A stretch of 55,440 bases of DNA from an uncultured Porphyromonadaceae bacterium (GTDB taxonomy: Bacteria > Bacteroidota > Bacteroidia > Bacteroidales > Muribaculaceae), in NCBI GenBank assembly GCA_945873625.1, contig CAMCDS010000015.1:1-55440 (forward strand), in the 5' to 3' direction. Positions 8,540 through 17,438 of this stretch are shown piece after piece. The position numbers and the translations under genes are program-made. How positions within the stretch are numbered: the stretch's first letter is position 1; the number at the start of each line of letters is the position of its first letter. The notes under the pieces are model-generated. The model made no database searches and had not been told where the DNA came from. It was given only the letters and a program-made list of their open reading frames with translations.

Positions 8540-9901
8540 ATGGACGTAAAATTCGAAAGACTAAGCGAAGTGAACGGTCTCATCACCGTGTCGCTCGCCG
8601 AAGCTGACTATGCCGACAAGGTGAAGAAGCAGCTCAAGGACATAGCCAAAAATCATGTTGAGAAGGGCTTCCGTCCCGGTGCAGCCCCCAAGTCGCTGAT
8701 CGAGAAGAAGTACGGTACAGCCGTCAAATACGACGTTGTCAACAAGACCGTGAGCGACGCTCTCTTCGACTATGTGAAGGAGCAGAAACTCCCCGTGCTC
8801 GGCAACCCCGTGCCCGAAGCCAACGACAACTTCGACATCAATAACGCCGAATTCACCTTCGTCTTCAAGGTGGGTCTCGCCCCCGAAATCCCCAACAAGG
8901 TGAACAAAGACCTCACCGTGCCCTACTACACCATCGAGGTTACCGACGAGATGATCGACAACCAGAGCGAAGGAATGCGCCGCCGCATGGGCGAGCAGGT
9001 GAAGGGCGACGTTACCGAGCCCGACGCGCTCGTCAAGGGTGAGATGGTGGAGCTCGACGCCGAGGGCAATCCCCTCGCCGAAGGCATCGTGCAGCCCCGC
9101 GGCATCGTCGCTCCCAAATACTTCAAGAGCGAGGAGCAGCGCAAGCTCTTCGAGGAGAAGCACGTGGGCGACGTAGTGGTGTTCAACCCCTGGGAGACCT
9201 GCGAGGGCAACCCCACCGAGCTCTCGTCGATGCTCAACATCGGCAAGGACGACGTGGAGGCCCACAAGGGCAACTTCGCCATGACCATAAGCGAGATCAT
9301 CGTGCTCCGTCCCGCCGAGCTCAATCAGGAATACTTCGACAACGTGTTCGGCAAAGACAAAGTGCATAACGAGGAGGAATACCGCGCCGCCCTCAAGGAG
9401 ATGATCGCCAACCAGCTCATGGCCGACTCCAACTATCGCTTCTCGATCGACGCCAAAGACGCCCTCATCAAAGCCGTAGGCGACATCGACCTCCCCGATG
9501 ACATCCTGAAAGACTACCTCCGTATGCAGAACGAGGCTCTCAACGAAGAGAACATCGAGAAGGAGTATGCCGAGGCCCGTCCTCAGCTCGTATGGCAGAT
9601 TATCCGCGACCGCGCTGCCGAGACGCTCGGCATCAAGATCGAGGAAGCCGACCTGCTCAACGTGGCCCGTCTCATCGCCCGCAACCAGTTTGCACAGTAT
9701 GGCATGACCAGCGCTCCCGAGGAGTCGATCGACCGTCTCGCACAGGAAATCATGAAAGACAAGAAGTCGCGCGAGCGCCTCATCGAGCAGAGCTTCGACA
9801 TGAAGTTCTACGAGGGCGTGCACAACGCCGTTACGCTCGACGAGAAGACCGTCAGCGTAGCCGACTTCAACGCCCTCTTCACCGCTCCCGAAGAGGCCTG
9901 A
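8540..9901 (+). CDS. tig: Trigger factor, ribosome-associated chaperone
   Basis: A 453-residue chaperone that binds the ribosome exit tunnel and shields nascent chains. The ribosome-binding N-terminal domain (about residues 1-115) contains the signature KGFRPGAAPKSLIEKKYG. The central region aligns in position with the peptidyl-prolyl isomerase domain but lacks an obvious FKBP consensus, as is usual in Bacteroidetes. The C-terminal helical arms follow from about residue 260. The gene is monocistronic, with its own promoter and a strong terminator. Confidence 0.93.
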   Translation: MDVKFERLSEVNGLITVSLAEADYADKVKKQLKDIAKNHVEKGFRPGAAPKSLIEKKYGTAVKYDVVNKTVSDALFDYVKEQKLPVLGNPVPEANDNFDINNAEFTFVFKVGLAPEIPNKVNKDLTVPYYTIEVTDEMIDNQSEGMRRRMGEQVKGDVTEPDALVKGEMVELDAEGNPLAEGIVQPRGIVAPKYFKSEEQRKLFEEKHVGDVVVFNPWETCEGNPTELSSMLNIGKDDVEAHKGNFAMTISEIIVLRPAELNQEYFDNVFGKDKVHNEEEYRAALKEMIANQLMADSNYRFSIDAKDALIKAVGDIDLPDDILKDYLRMQNEALNEENIEKEYAEARPQLVWQIIRDRAAETLGIKIEEADLLNVARLIARNQFAQYGMTSAPEESIDRLAQEIMKDKKSRERLIEQSFDMKFYEGVHNAVTLDEKTVSVADFNALFTAPEEA

Positions 9902-9925
9902 GCCAGCCGATAGCTGAAAAATCTC

Positions 9926-9966
9926 AGCCCCGCAGGATTTTCCGAAATCCTGCGGGGCTTTGCTTT
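9926..9966. terminator. Bidirectional terminator between tig and the DUF4252 operon
   Basis: A perfect 15-bp stem (AGCCCCGCAGGATTT / AAATCCTGCGGGGCT) has T-rich sequence on its right and, on the complementary strand, a T-run to its left. It can end both convergent transcripts. Confidence 0.9.
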
Positions 9967-10040
9967 TCCGGGCGAGGAGCCCGGGGAGTGTCGTCTATGG
10001 GTATGAGTGAGAAAACTGTATCAGGGGAGTCTGGGGGGAA

Positions 10041-10514
10041 TCACATCGAGAGGGAGCGCAGGTTGATTTCCCCTTTGAGCGAGACAATCTTCACGTAAGA
10101 TTGTCCGGATGAGGAGATGGTCTCGATGAAAAGCAGGTCCGACATATCTTTCGTGTCGCCTATCTTCTTTCCATAAATGGTGTAGCTCGAACCAGAGCCG
10201 TTTGATTTCGTGGCCATCATTACGAGGCCGTCGCGCTTTATCACCTTGTCGGCGGCCTTCAGGAGCGAGGCCGAGAGGTCGGAGTCGGCGGCCACCATCA
10301 CAGATTCGACCGACATCATGGCCGGGCCGAACCAGCCGTAGTCCGAGACGGGGCTGTCCAACGCCGGCATGGAGGAGAACATCTCGGGCGAGATGTAGGA
10401 ATAGACGGCTCCCTGCTTGCGTGCGAAATCCTGGAAATCGGGAGCGGGGTCGGCGGCGAATGCCGAGAAGGCGGCGCCGACGGCGATGAGGAGTGCGATA
10501 GCGATTTTCTTCAT
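10041..10514 (-). CDS. DUF4252 domain secreted protein
   Basis: A 157-residue protein with a cleavable signal peptide (MKKIAIALLIAVGAAFSAFA) and a compact domain resembling DUF4252 of Bacteroidetes. The domain ends in a conserved-looking segment (YVKIVSLKGEIN). Its function is unknown. It overlaps the preceding gene by 4 bp and is the last gene of an ECF-sigma operon. In Bacteroidales such proteins often follow an ECF sigma factor and a membrane partner, suggesting an envelope-stress output. That role is inference. Confidence 0.75.
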   Translation of the reverse strand: MKKIAIALLIAVGAAFSAFAADPAPDFQDFARKQGAVYSYISPEMFSSMPALDSPVSDYGWFGPAMMSVESVMVAADSDLSASLLKAADKVIKRDGLVMMATKSNGSGSSYTIYGKKIGDTKDMSDLLFIETISSSGQSYVKIVSLKGEINLRSLSM

Positions 10515-11353
10515 ATAGGTAGGAATTTGGGCTCCTCCTCTTCTGAAGGGAGCGGGGTGGTGAATAATTCTTCGAGTGCCGACGAGATGCGGGCGAGGTC
10601 TTTGAGGCTTCCCGAACCGATTTCGTCGATGATGCCGGAGGTGGTGCCTACCGCCTGTGCCACCTTCGTATAGCGGCTGTCGTGGTCGGCGGGAAGCGTT
10701 GCCGTGGCCGGATAGAACACTATTTCTTCATCCTCGGCCACATCGGCGTCATGACCGGCGGACGGGGGGGCAGGCTCAGACTGCGCGGGCCTCTGCGGAG
10801 AGCAGGCTTCCGCCAGACGGCGCACGGGCTCGGATGCCGCGGCGGAAGCCTTCTGACGCTCCGCTGACGATTCCGGCTTCACGGCAGCCACGGTCTCTGT
10901 CTTCAGCACGCCGGCGGTGAGCATCACGTCCGGGCTGCCGGCCTTGTCGCCGCCGGGGACAAGATGCCATCCGGCAATAGCCACCACTGCCACGGCCGCG
11001 GCTGCGGCAGTCCATCGGCGGGCCATCTTTCCGAAGGCGAAGGTGCGGCGGCGTGCGGCACGCTCACAGGCGGCCGCTTCGGCCACGGCGGCATCCCATC
11101 GCGCCGAAAGGGCGGCAGGCACCTCCACGCCTGCTGTGGCCCCGGCCGCGGCGGCCAGCGAGGCTATCAGGCGCACATCGGCGTCGAGCTCCGGGGAGAG
11201 CTCCGGCTTGCCGGTCGCCAGTCGGGCGAGGGCGAAATCCCTGAGGCGCGCCTCGCCGGCGGCGGATATGGTCGAGTCGAAATAGCTTTCTACAAGCTCT
11301 TCCAGTTCGGCTGTCGGTATGCTGATTGCGTTGTCTTTCATCTTCTGATTCAT
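10511..11353 (-). CDS. Single-pass membrane protein, probable anti-sigma or partner protein
   Basis: A 280-residue protein with an acidic cytoplasmic N-terminus (about 110 residues, including EELVESYFDSTISAAGEARL), one transmembrane helix (about residues 130-150, AAAAAVAVVAIAGWHLVP) and a low-complexity Ala/Pro/Glu-rich C-terminal region. It follows the ECF sigma gene after 13 bp, the usual place for an anti-sigma factor, and its inside-out topology fits. No zinc-finger anti-sigma motif (HxxxCxxC) is visible, so the anti-sigma label is positional. Confidence 0.65.
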   Translation of the reverse strand: MNQKMKDNAISIPTAELEELVESYFDSTISAAGEARLRDFALARLATGKPELSPELDADVRLIASLAAAAGATAGVEVPAALSARWDAAVAEAAACERAARRRTFAFGKMARRWTAAAAAVAVVAIAGWHLVPGGDKAGSPDVMLTAGVLKTETVAAVKPESSAERQKASAAASEPVRRLAEACSPQRPAQSEPAPPSAGHDADVAEDEEIVFYPATATLPADHDSRYTKVAQAVGTTSGIIDEIGSGSLKDLARISSALEELFTTPLPSEEEEPKFLPI

Positions 11354-11366
11354 ATCTGAGGAGATT

Positions 11367-11876
11367 CTATTTCGAGGAGTGGAGTCTGAAGAGCGACCTC
11401 AGGCGCGACTTGCCGCGCGAAAGGAGCACCCTGACGTTTTCATCGGATATGCCGGTGGCCTCGCAGATTTCTGCATTGTCGAGGCCACGGATGGCGCTCA
11501 TCTCCACCACCGTCCTTTGTCGGGGAGCGAGCTCGTCGAGCAGCTTACCTACGAGGCGGAGGTCTTCGCGGGCCACGGTCTCGGCGTGGGGGTCGGTGGC
11601 GCCGGGGAGGTCGATTTCAGCGACGTCGACGGCCGACACCGGCATCCTCCCCTTTCGCCTCAGGGCGTCGAGAGCCGTGCGGCGCACCGCGGTGAGGCAG
11701 TATGCCTCGGGCTTCTCGATTTCGCCGAGACGTCCGCGCAGTTCCCAAAGGTGGAGCAGGGTGTCCTGCACGCAGTCGGCCGCGGCATCTTCGTCGCGGA
11801 GCAACGTCAACGCAGAGGCATACATCCGGGTGTGGAGCGGCCGGGTGAGGATGTTGAATTGCTCTTCGGTCATCAC
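11367..11876 (-). CDS. ECF-family RNA polymerase sigma factor
   Basis: A 169-residue sigma factor. Region 2 (MYASALTLLRDEDAAADCVQ, then DTLLHLWE) recruits RNA polymerase and reads the -10; region 4 (LAPRQRTVVEMSAIRGLDNA, then EICEATGISDENVRVLLSRG) is a helix-turn-helix reading the -35. There is no region 1 or 3, as expected for ECF type. It is first in the operon with the membrane protein and the DUF4252 protein. A GCAAC-N16-CGTC element just upstream suggests autoregulation. Confidence 0.92.
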   Translation of the reverse strand: MMTEEQFNILTRPLHTRMYASALTLLRDEDAAADCVQDTLLHLWELRGRLGEIEKPEAYCLTAVRRTALDALRRKGRMPVSAVDVAEIDLPGATDPHAETVAREDLRLVGKLLDELAPRQRTVVEMSAIRGLDNAEICEATGISDENVRVLLSRGKSRLRSLFRLHSSK

Positions 11877-11896
11877 GCTTGGCGGTTTATCCTCAT

Positions 11897-11920
11897 GACG
11901 AACGGCGCTGCCGATTGTTG
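11897..11920 (-). promoter_or_regulatory. Putative ECF-type autoregulatory promoter (CAAC-N16-CGTC)
   Basis: On the minus strand CAAC (complement of 11917-11920, in the context TGCAACA) is followed after 16 bp by CGTC (complement of 11897-11900), 20 bp upstream of the sigma gene start. An AAC at -35 and CGTC at -10 are features of many ECF promoters. No TAnnTTTG promoter is seen here. Confidence 0.4.
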
Positions 11921-11939
11921 CACCCCGGTACGCGATTTT

Positions 11940-12584
11940 TTATTTTTTTGTGTTTCTTTCCCATTCCCGGCACCATGGACGCAGCCCGCACTCGGCGCAG
12001 GCGGGCTTTCGGGCTGTGCATACGTATCGTCCGTGGAGTATTAGCCAGTGGTGGGCCTTCGGCAGCAGGTCGGCCGGAAAGTGCTTCACGAGGGTCTTCT
12101 CGGTGGCCAGAGGCGTCTTGCTGTCGCGCGTCAGCCCGAGGCGGTTGCTTACCCTGAAGACGTGGGTGTCGACGGCCATGGCCGCCTTGTTCCATACCAC
12201 AGACAGCATCACGTTGGCCGTCTTGCGTCCCACGCCGGGGAGCTTCATCAGCGAGTCTATGTCGGAAGGCATCTCGCCGCCGAAGTCGTCGACCAGCACG
12301 CGGGCGGCCCGGATGAGGTGGCGCGTCTTGTTGTTGGGAAACGTTACGCTCTTGATGAACGGAAACACCTGCTCCTCGGTGGCGCCGGCAAGGTCGGCCG
12401 GCCCGGGGAAGGCCTCGAACAGCGCAGGGGTAACCATGTTGACCCGCTTGTCGGTGCACTGCGCCGAAAGTATCACGGCCAGCAGCAGATGAAAAGGGGT
12501 GTCGTAGTGGAGTTCGGTCTTTGGCTCGGGCATATTCTCCGAAAACCAGGAGATTATGCCGGCATATCTGTCGGCGGTAGTCAT
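11940..12584 (-). CDS. nth: Endonuclease III, base-excision DNA glycosylase/AP lyase
   Basis: A 214-residue enzyme that removes oxidised pyrimidines and nicks the abasic site. The helix-hairpin-helix LPGVGRKTAN carries the catalytic Lys (K121), and the catalytic Asp is D139 in AVDTHVFRV. A [4Fe-4S] cluster is predicted from C189-x6-C196-x2-C199-x5-C205 near the C-terminus. Length is typical. The gene ends 63 bp before the ECF sigma gene, in the same direction. Confidence 0.96.
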   Translation of the reverse strand: MTTADRYAGIISWFSENMPEPKTELHYDTPFHLLLAVILSAQCTDKRVNMVTPALFEAFPGPADLAGATEEQVFPFIKSVTFPNNKTRHLIRAARVLVDDFGGEMPSDIDSLMKLPGVGRKTANVMLSVVWNKAAMAVDTHVFRVSNRLGLTRDSKTPLATEKTLVKHFPADLLPKAHHWLILHGRYVCTARKPACAECGLRPWCREWERNTKK

Positions 12585-12601
12585 TCTGTCAGGCGATAGG
12601 T

Positions 12602-12649
12602 AAAAACCATACTGCCGCGCCGGGGCATTCGGCTCCGGGGCGCGGCAGT
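12602..12649 (-). terminator. pheS terminator
   Basis: A perfect 11-bp stem (ACTGCCGCGCC / GGCGCGGCAGT) is followed, on the minus strand, by ATGGTTTTTA. It separates pheS from nth. Confidence 0.75.
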
Positions 12650-12696
12650 GCGATGGTGTTGTGTGTTTGTATGTAAGGAGAACAGTGGATTTACGG

Positions 12697-13725
12697 TCAG
12701 TGGGCGGCCTCGAACTCGCGGAGGAAGCGCAGGTCGTTCTCGGAGAACATACGGAGGTCTTTCACGCGATATTTGAGGTTGGCTATCCTCTCCACGCCCA
12801 TGCCGAACGCATAGCCCGTGAACTCCTTTGAGTCGATGCCGCAGGCCTCAAGCACATTGGGGTCGACCATGCCGCAGCCGAGAATCTCCACCCATCCGGT
12901 GCCTTTGCAGAACGCGCATCCCTTGCCGCCGCAGAGGTCGCAGCTGATGTCCATCTCGGCCGAGGGTTCGGTGAAGGGGAAGTAGCTTGGCCGCAGGCGT
13001 ATCTTGGTGTCGGGACCGAACATCTGACGGGCGAAATAGAGAAGCGCCTGCTTGAGGTCGGCAAACGAGACGTTGCGGTCTATGTAGAGACCCTCCACCT
13101 GGTGGAAGAAGCAGTGGGCACGGGCCGAGATGGCCTCGTTGCGGTATACGCGTCCGGGGCAGACGATGCGGATCGGGGGCTGCGTCGACTCCATCACGCG
13201 GGTCTGCACCGACGAGGTGTGGGTGCGGAGCAGCACGTCTACGGGATTGCGCGAGATGAAGAAGGTGTCTTGCATGTCGCGGGCCGGGTGGTCGGGCGGG
13301 AAGTTGAGCGACGAGAACACGTGCCAGTCGTCTTCAATCTCCGGGCCTTCGGCGATGGTGAAGCCCATGCGGCCGAATATGTCGATTATCTCGTTCTTCA
13401 CGAGCGAGAGGGGGTGGCGTGTGCCCAGCGGCAGGCGTGTGGCCGTGCGGGTGAGGTCGAGTTCGGCCAGCTCAGCGCTGTCGCCGGCGCGGGCTGCCTC
13501 AGCCTTGAGGCTGTTGATTTTGTCAGTGGCGAGTGTCTTGAGCTCGTTGATGAGGCGGCCTACCTCCCTTTTCTGGTCGGCGGGCACGCTCCGAAAGTCG
13601 TTCATCAGGAGGCTCACGGCTCCCTTTTTGCTCAGATATTTGATTCTCAGCTGCTCGGCCTCTTCAGGCGAGGCGGCGGTGAGATTTGCTATCTCCTCTT
13701 TGAGTGTGTTGATTCTTTCAATCAT
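12697..13725 (-). CDS. pheS: Phenylalanyl-tRNA synthetase alpha subunit
   Basis: The catalytic subunit of the class II alpha2-beta2 enzyme that charges tRNA-Phe; 342 residues. An N-terminal coiled coil is followed by the core with HPLSLVKNEIIDIFGRMGFT, the class II motif 2 region (RVYRNEAISARAHCFFHQVEG) represented here only in part as RVYRNEAISARAH, and the GMGVERIANLKY motif 3. A CxxCGGKGCxxCKG cysteine cluster before GTGWVEILGCGMV is typical of Bacteroidetes PheS. It starts 39 bp after the ddh stop, so the two are likely co-transcribed. The beta subunit gene is not in this window. Confidence 0.96.
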   Translation of the reverse strand: MIERINTLKEEIANLTAASPEEAEQLRIKYLSKKGAVSLLMNDFRSVPADQKREVGRLINELKTLATDKINSLKAEAARAGDSAELAELDLTRTATRLPLGTRHPLSLVKNEIIDIFGRMGFTIAEGPEIEDDWHVFSSLNFPPDHPARDMQDTFFISRNPVDVLLRTHTSSVQTRVMESTQPPIRIVCPGRVYRNEAISARAHCFFHQVEGLYIDRNVSFADLKQALLYFARQMFGPDTKIRLRPSYFPFTEPSAEMDISCDLCGGKGCAFCKGTGWVEILGCGMVDPNVLEACGIDSKEFTGYAFGMGVERIANLKYRVKDLRMFSENDLRFLREFEAAH

Positions 13726-13764
13726 GAAACGTTTGGTTCGTTGGAAGAGTGTGTTGATGCGGAA

Positions 13765-14661
13765 TCAGACGAGGCGTCCGATCCATTTGTCGCGGTCGCC
13801 CGGCAGAAGGTCTACCACCGGAATCTCGATCATCGTGTAGCAGCCGGGGCGGAGGCGCGAGGCGGCGCGGGCCGCGCATACGAGAATCTGGCCTGTGAGG
13901 GCGGGGTTATTGATTTTCATGTCGAACTCGAAGAGCTGGTTCTGCGTCTTGCCGCTGACGCCCTTGCGCACGAGGTTGACGCCGTGGCCCATGTCTTTGA
14001 CGTCGTCCACGCTCTCCACCTCGAAGACATGGGTCTCGTCGGAGGCGAAGTAGGGGTCGGCCTTTATGGCGGCAGCCACTTTCTCGAGCTCATGGCCGGG
14101 CAGAAGCTCCACGTATACCATGCGGCGGTGGATGCCGGTGCCGGTGGGGATGGTCATAGAGAGGGCGGCCTTCACTCCCTCAATGGCCTTGACGGCAACC
14201 GTATGGCCCATGCTCATGCCGGGGCCGAAGTTGGTGTAGGTCAATCCTTTCGGGGCGATGGCCTCAAGCAGCGCGCGCACTATCGAGTCGCTGCCCGGAT
14301 CCCATCCGGCCGAAATCACGCTAACCGCGCCGTGGGCTATGGCCGAGCGGCTGAGGCTGTCGCGCAGGGCAGGTATCGAGCTGTGGATATCGAAACTGTC
14401 TACTGTGTTGATGCCGAGCGAGAGGATGTCGCGTGCCGTCTCCTCCACCTTTCGGGTCGGGGTGGCGAGGATGGCTACGTCGACGTCGCCGAGCTCGCGG
14501 ATGTTGCCGACAACGGGTATCCCCTCGGGGATGTCGCCTCGGTCGGCGGGGTTGCGGCGCACCACGCCGGCTATCTCGAAATCGGGCGCTACCTCAAGCG
14601 CCTCAAGCGTAAAATGTCCGATATTGCCGTAGCCCACTACGGCAGCTCTTATCTTGTCCAT
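13765..14661 (-). CDS. ddh: meso-Diaminopimelate dehydrogenase
   Basis: An NADP-dependent enzyme making meso-diaminopimelate directly from tetrahydrodipicolinate, for lysine and peptidoglycan; 298 residues from MDKIRAAVVGYGNIG. The nucleotide-binding motif VVGYGNIG and the family motifs SAGWDPGSDS and NFGPGMSMGHTVAVKAI are present. The ATG at 14661 places the Rossmann motif at the N-terminus; an in-frame upstream ATG would add an unlikely 32-residue basic extension. It is the first gene of a ddh-pheS unit, driven by the promoter at 14755-14786. Confidence 0.95.
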   Translation of the reverse strand: MDKIRAAVVGYGNIGHFTLEALEVAPDFEIAGVVRRNPADRGDIPEGIPVVGNIRELGDVDVAILATPTRKVEETARDILSLGINTVDSFDIHSSIPALRDSLSRSAIAHGAVSVISAGWDPGSDSIVRALLEAIAPKGLTYTNFGPGMSMGHTVAVKAIEGVKAALSMTIPTGTGIHRRMVYVELLPGHELEKVAAAIKADPYFASDETHVFEVESVDDVKDMGHGVNLVRKGVSGKTQNQLFEFDMKINNPALTGQILVCAARAASRLRPGCYTMIEIPVVDLLPGDRDKWIGRLV

Positions 14662-14754
14662 AATCTCTTTGATATTCAATTGGTTGATTTCCGGATAAGG
14701 CACTCGGCCAAACCGAAAGCAAGCCGGAAGGGTCCTCCGAACCTGCCCGACTTG

Positions 14755-14786
14755 CAAAATTAATACTTTTTTTCGTCATATCCAAC
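14755..14786 (-). promoter_or_regulatory. ddh-pheS promoter (TTG-N20-TAATTTTG)
   Basis: On the minus strand GTTG (complement of 14783-14786) is followed after 20 bp by TAATTTTG (complement of 14755-14762). The start falls about 85-90 nt upstream of the ddh ATG. Confidence 0.8.
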
Positions 14787-14814
14787 ACTTTGAGCGTCGG
14801 ATTCGGTGCGGGCG

Positions 14815-15678
14815 TCAGTCTTTGGCACGCACCAGCTCGAGCACCACCTTGCCGTCGGAGCCGAGAAGGAGCACCTTGTCGGGGCTGATGGGACGCGCCG
14901 AGGCGGCATCCTCGAGGGCTACCACAAACTCAGCCTCGTGGCTCGAGTCGGGACAGGCCATGCGGGTAGTGCCTATGCGCTGGAACGAGATGCGGTTGGC
15001 CGACTCCATGTCGGTGGTAAACTCGCCGTTGAGCAGGTTGCAGCCGGTGTTGCCGTGCAGCTTACCCTCGTCGACGTCAATCACTATCTTCATCTCGGGG
15101 TCGTTGACCGGATTCTCGTTGATTGCGGCCACCGACCAGGTGCCGTTGAGGAACGAGAAGTTCTGATGCATGAGGCTCATCACCTCCTGACGGTTGGCGT
15201 CGTAGAAGTAGAGGTAATACTGCGAGTCTTTCTGCTCCCAGCTGTAATAGCGTGTGGCATCGAGGGCCTGGTTTATCTCATAGTCGGTGATGCCGGGCAT
15301 GCCGCAGGCTCGCATAGTAGTGATTGCGTCGCTGAACGAGATGGTGCTGTCGGCGGCGTTGTACTTATACGTGGAGTTGAGCACGTTGCAGCCGTTGTTG
15401 CCATACACCTTCCCCTCCGAGGGAACGAATTTGAGGAACGGGGCATCCTCGCCCACAGCCTTCTTGCGCCCTACGGTCTCGATGGCCCAGTCGCCCCTCA
15501 CTACTCCCCTGCCGAGCTCCTCGGGAGAGTATGTCTTTGCTTCCTTGTCTTTCTGTATCTGTTCCCTGTCGGTCGGAAGCACGGCAGGCTTCTTGTCCGA
15601 CTTCCGTAGAGCCGAGCATCCCGCAAGAAGCGAGAGGCAGAGGAATCCGCCGGCAAGAGCTATCATTTTCGTTTTCAT
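14815..15678 (-). CDS. Lipoprotein with two META (HslJ-like) domains
   Basis: A 287-residue envelope protein. A lipoprotein signal ends LSLLAGCSALRK, with lipidation expected at Cys21. Two META repeats follow, each with the family's paired signature: NNGCNVLN ... TTMRACGMP (about residues 93-130) and NTGCNLLNG ... GTTRMACPDS (about 210-245). META domains are linked to heat-shock or motility-associated outer-membrane proteins, with no firm biochemical role. The gene is monocistronic as far as can be seen and lies 73 bp downstream of ndh. Confidence 0.85.
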   Translation of the reverse strand: MKTKMIALAGGFLCLSLLAGCSALRKSDKKPAVLPTDREQIQKDKEAKTYSPEELGRGVVRGDWAIETVGRKKAVGEDAPFLKFVPSEGKVYGNNGCNVLNSTYKYNAADSTISFSDAITTMRACGMPGITDYEINQALDATRYYSWEQKDSQYYLYFYDANRQEVMSLMHQNFSFLNGTWSVAAINENPVNDPEMKIVIDVDEGKLHGNTGCNLLNGEFTTDMESANRISFQRIGTTRMACPDSSHEAEFVVALEDAASARPISPDKVLLLGSDGKVVLELVRAKD

Positions 15679-15751
15679 ATTCTTTTTTCTTAATTAATTG
15701 TCTGAGTTTACTTGACTCCGTTTCGGGAGTGTGGTTTAACGGCCACAGGCG

Positions 15752-17017
15752 TCAGTCGCCCCAGTGGCGGCGCTCAGGGAATCTGGCCGGGCGTAGCAGC
15801 AGGCGCAGCGACGTGCTGTAGGTCAGATAGTTCCACACCCAGTTGAGAAGCACGTTGATGCGGTTGCGCATTCCCAGAATCGAGATGAGGTGGATGAGCA
15901 TCCAGATGGCCCAGGCAAACCAGCCGTCGAAGAAGGCATGGCCGAGGTCGACCACGGCACGGTTTTTGCCTACCGTCGCCATCGAGCCTTTGTCGTTGTA
16001 TTCAAACTCCTTGTCCCAGCTTCCGGCATTGAGGTTGCGGGCGAGCAGACGCGCCTGCTGTATGGCAGGCTGCGCCACCTGCGGATGACCTTTCGGATAC
16101 TTGTCGGTTACCATCATGGCGATGTCGCCCAGTGCCATCACAGAATCCTCATGGCCGATGACGCGGCTGTAGCGGTCTACCTTGATGCGCTTCCCGCGGG
16201 CGATACATTCCTCGGGCAGGCCCGGCATATCCTCGCCCTGCACGCCGGCATTCCATATCACGGTCTCCCAATATTCACGGGTGCCGTCGGCGAAGGTTAC
16301 ATACTTGTCCTCATAGCTTTTGAGCATCGTGTTGACGCGCACCTCCACCATCAGCGACTCGAGATATTTGCGTGCCTTCTCTGAGCATTTCTCGCTCATC
16401 GAGCCGAGCACCCTCGGAGCCCCTTCGACGAGCGTAATCTTCATCTCCGACTGGTCAAGCTCGGGATACTCGCGCGGGAGGATGTCTTTCTTCATCTCGC
16501 CGATGGCTCCGGCTATCTCCACGCCCGAAGGTCCGCCGCCCACCACGAGGAAGCTCAGCAGCTCGCGACGCCGCTCGGGATCCTTGCAGAGCGCGGCGCG
16601 CTCCAGGCGGTCGAGAATCTCGTCGCGCGTGTGCGAAGCCTCGGCCACGGTCTTCATGCAGAACACCTTTTTCTCCATGTCGGGCATTCCGAAGAAGTTG
16701 TTGGTCGTACCGGCTGCTATTACGAGGCGGTCGTAGGCTATGGTCTCGTAGCTCGTCTCCACAGTCTTACCCGCAACGTCGATATTCTTGACGTGGCCCA
16801 TGTGGTAGCTGACGTTGCGCAGCTTCTTGAACTCGCGACGGAACGGGAAACTGATGTTTGACGCATCCAGACCCGAAGAGGCCACCTGATAGAAGAGCGG
16901 CGGGAAGCAGTGGAAGTTATGGCGGTCGAGCACCATCACCTTGAATTTATTTTTGTCGAGCTTCTTCGCCAGATTCAGCCCGGCGAATCCACCCCCGATA
17001 ATCAAAATTCTTTCCAT
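15752..17017 (-). CDS. ndh: Type II NADH dehydrogenase (NDH-2)
   Basis: A single-subunit, non-proton-pumping NADH:quinone oxidoreductase on the inner face of the membrane; 421 residues from MERILIIGGGFAGLNLAKKL. An FAD-binding GGGFAG is at the N-terminus, the NADH-binding VVGGGPSGVEIAG near the middle, and the second FAD motif GDIAMM later. A hydrophobic C-terminal segment (WFAWAIWMLIHLISILG) fits membrane attachment. The ATG at 17017 puts the Rossmann motif at residue 3; another at 17032 would add five residues. Confidence 0.93.
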   Translation of the reverse strand: MERILIIGGGFAGLNLAKKLDKNKFKVMVLDRHNFHCFPPLFYQVASSGLDASNISFPFRREFKKLRNVSYHMGHVKNIDVAGKTVETSYETIAYDRLVIAAGTTNNFFGMPDMEKKVFCMKTVAEASHTRDEILDRLERAALCKDPERRRELLSFLVVGGGPSGVEIAGAIGEMKKDILPREYPELDQSEMKITLVEGAPRVLGSMSEKCSEKARKYLESLMVEVRVNTMLKSYEDKYVTFADGTREYWETVIWNAGVQGEDMPGLPEECIARGKRIKVDRYSRVIGHEDSVMALGDIAMMVTDKYPKGHPQVAQPAIQQARLLARNLNAGSWDKEFEYNDKGSMATVGKNRAVVDLGHAFFDGWFAWAIWMLIHLISILGMRNRINVLLNWVWNYLTYSTSLRLLLRPARFPERRHWGD

Positions 17018-17438
17018 ATCGTGTACAGTCATAGAGGCGGCATTCAGCGTGCCACCTTAAAATTAAACCTGCCGGCGAAGCACAAAGTTCATAAAACCGA
17101 ACTTAAAGTGAGTGTCCTGATGAAATTCATACTCTCCACGCGGTCGTTTTCGAGGCAATTCAGGTGTGGCTCAAAGGGGAATAAACCCATATCCGTCTGA
17201 TAACCATACCTCAAAAAAGGAGCCGCATGGAGTTAAAAGATCAAAAAATCACTTGCCGGTTATAATTTGAATACATACTTATTACTCCCGAATGAAACAT
17301 TTGTTGTATTTTTGTGTCTCATTTCATGCCGGTCTTTCCGAAGCGACGCCAACGCGGCGACGCCCTGCGTAACGGCCAGCAAATTCCGCGCCAAAATACG
17401 CAAGGCGCGACATTTCCAATATATTTCCGACTATTGAC
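17018..17438. other. Intergenic region between divergent ndh and the TPR gene, with one promoter element
   Basis: About 420 bp without a gene. The middle (17090-17310) is distinctly AT-rich. The only recognisable element is TATTTTTG at 17307-17314 on the plus strand, a TAnnTTTG match with no good -33, which could drive the TPR gene with a leader of about 120 nt. No terminator or structured RNA is evident. Confidence 0.5.

Noticed and set aside
13102..14763. A 553-codon plus-strand frame over pheS and ddh
   Set aside because: It is antisense to two clearly recognised genes and low in complexity; a frame shadow.
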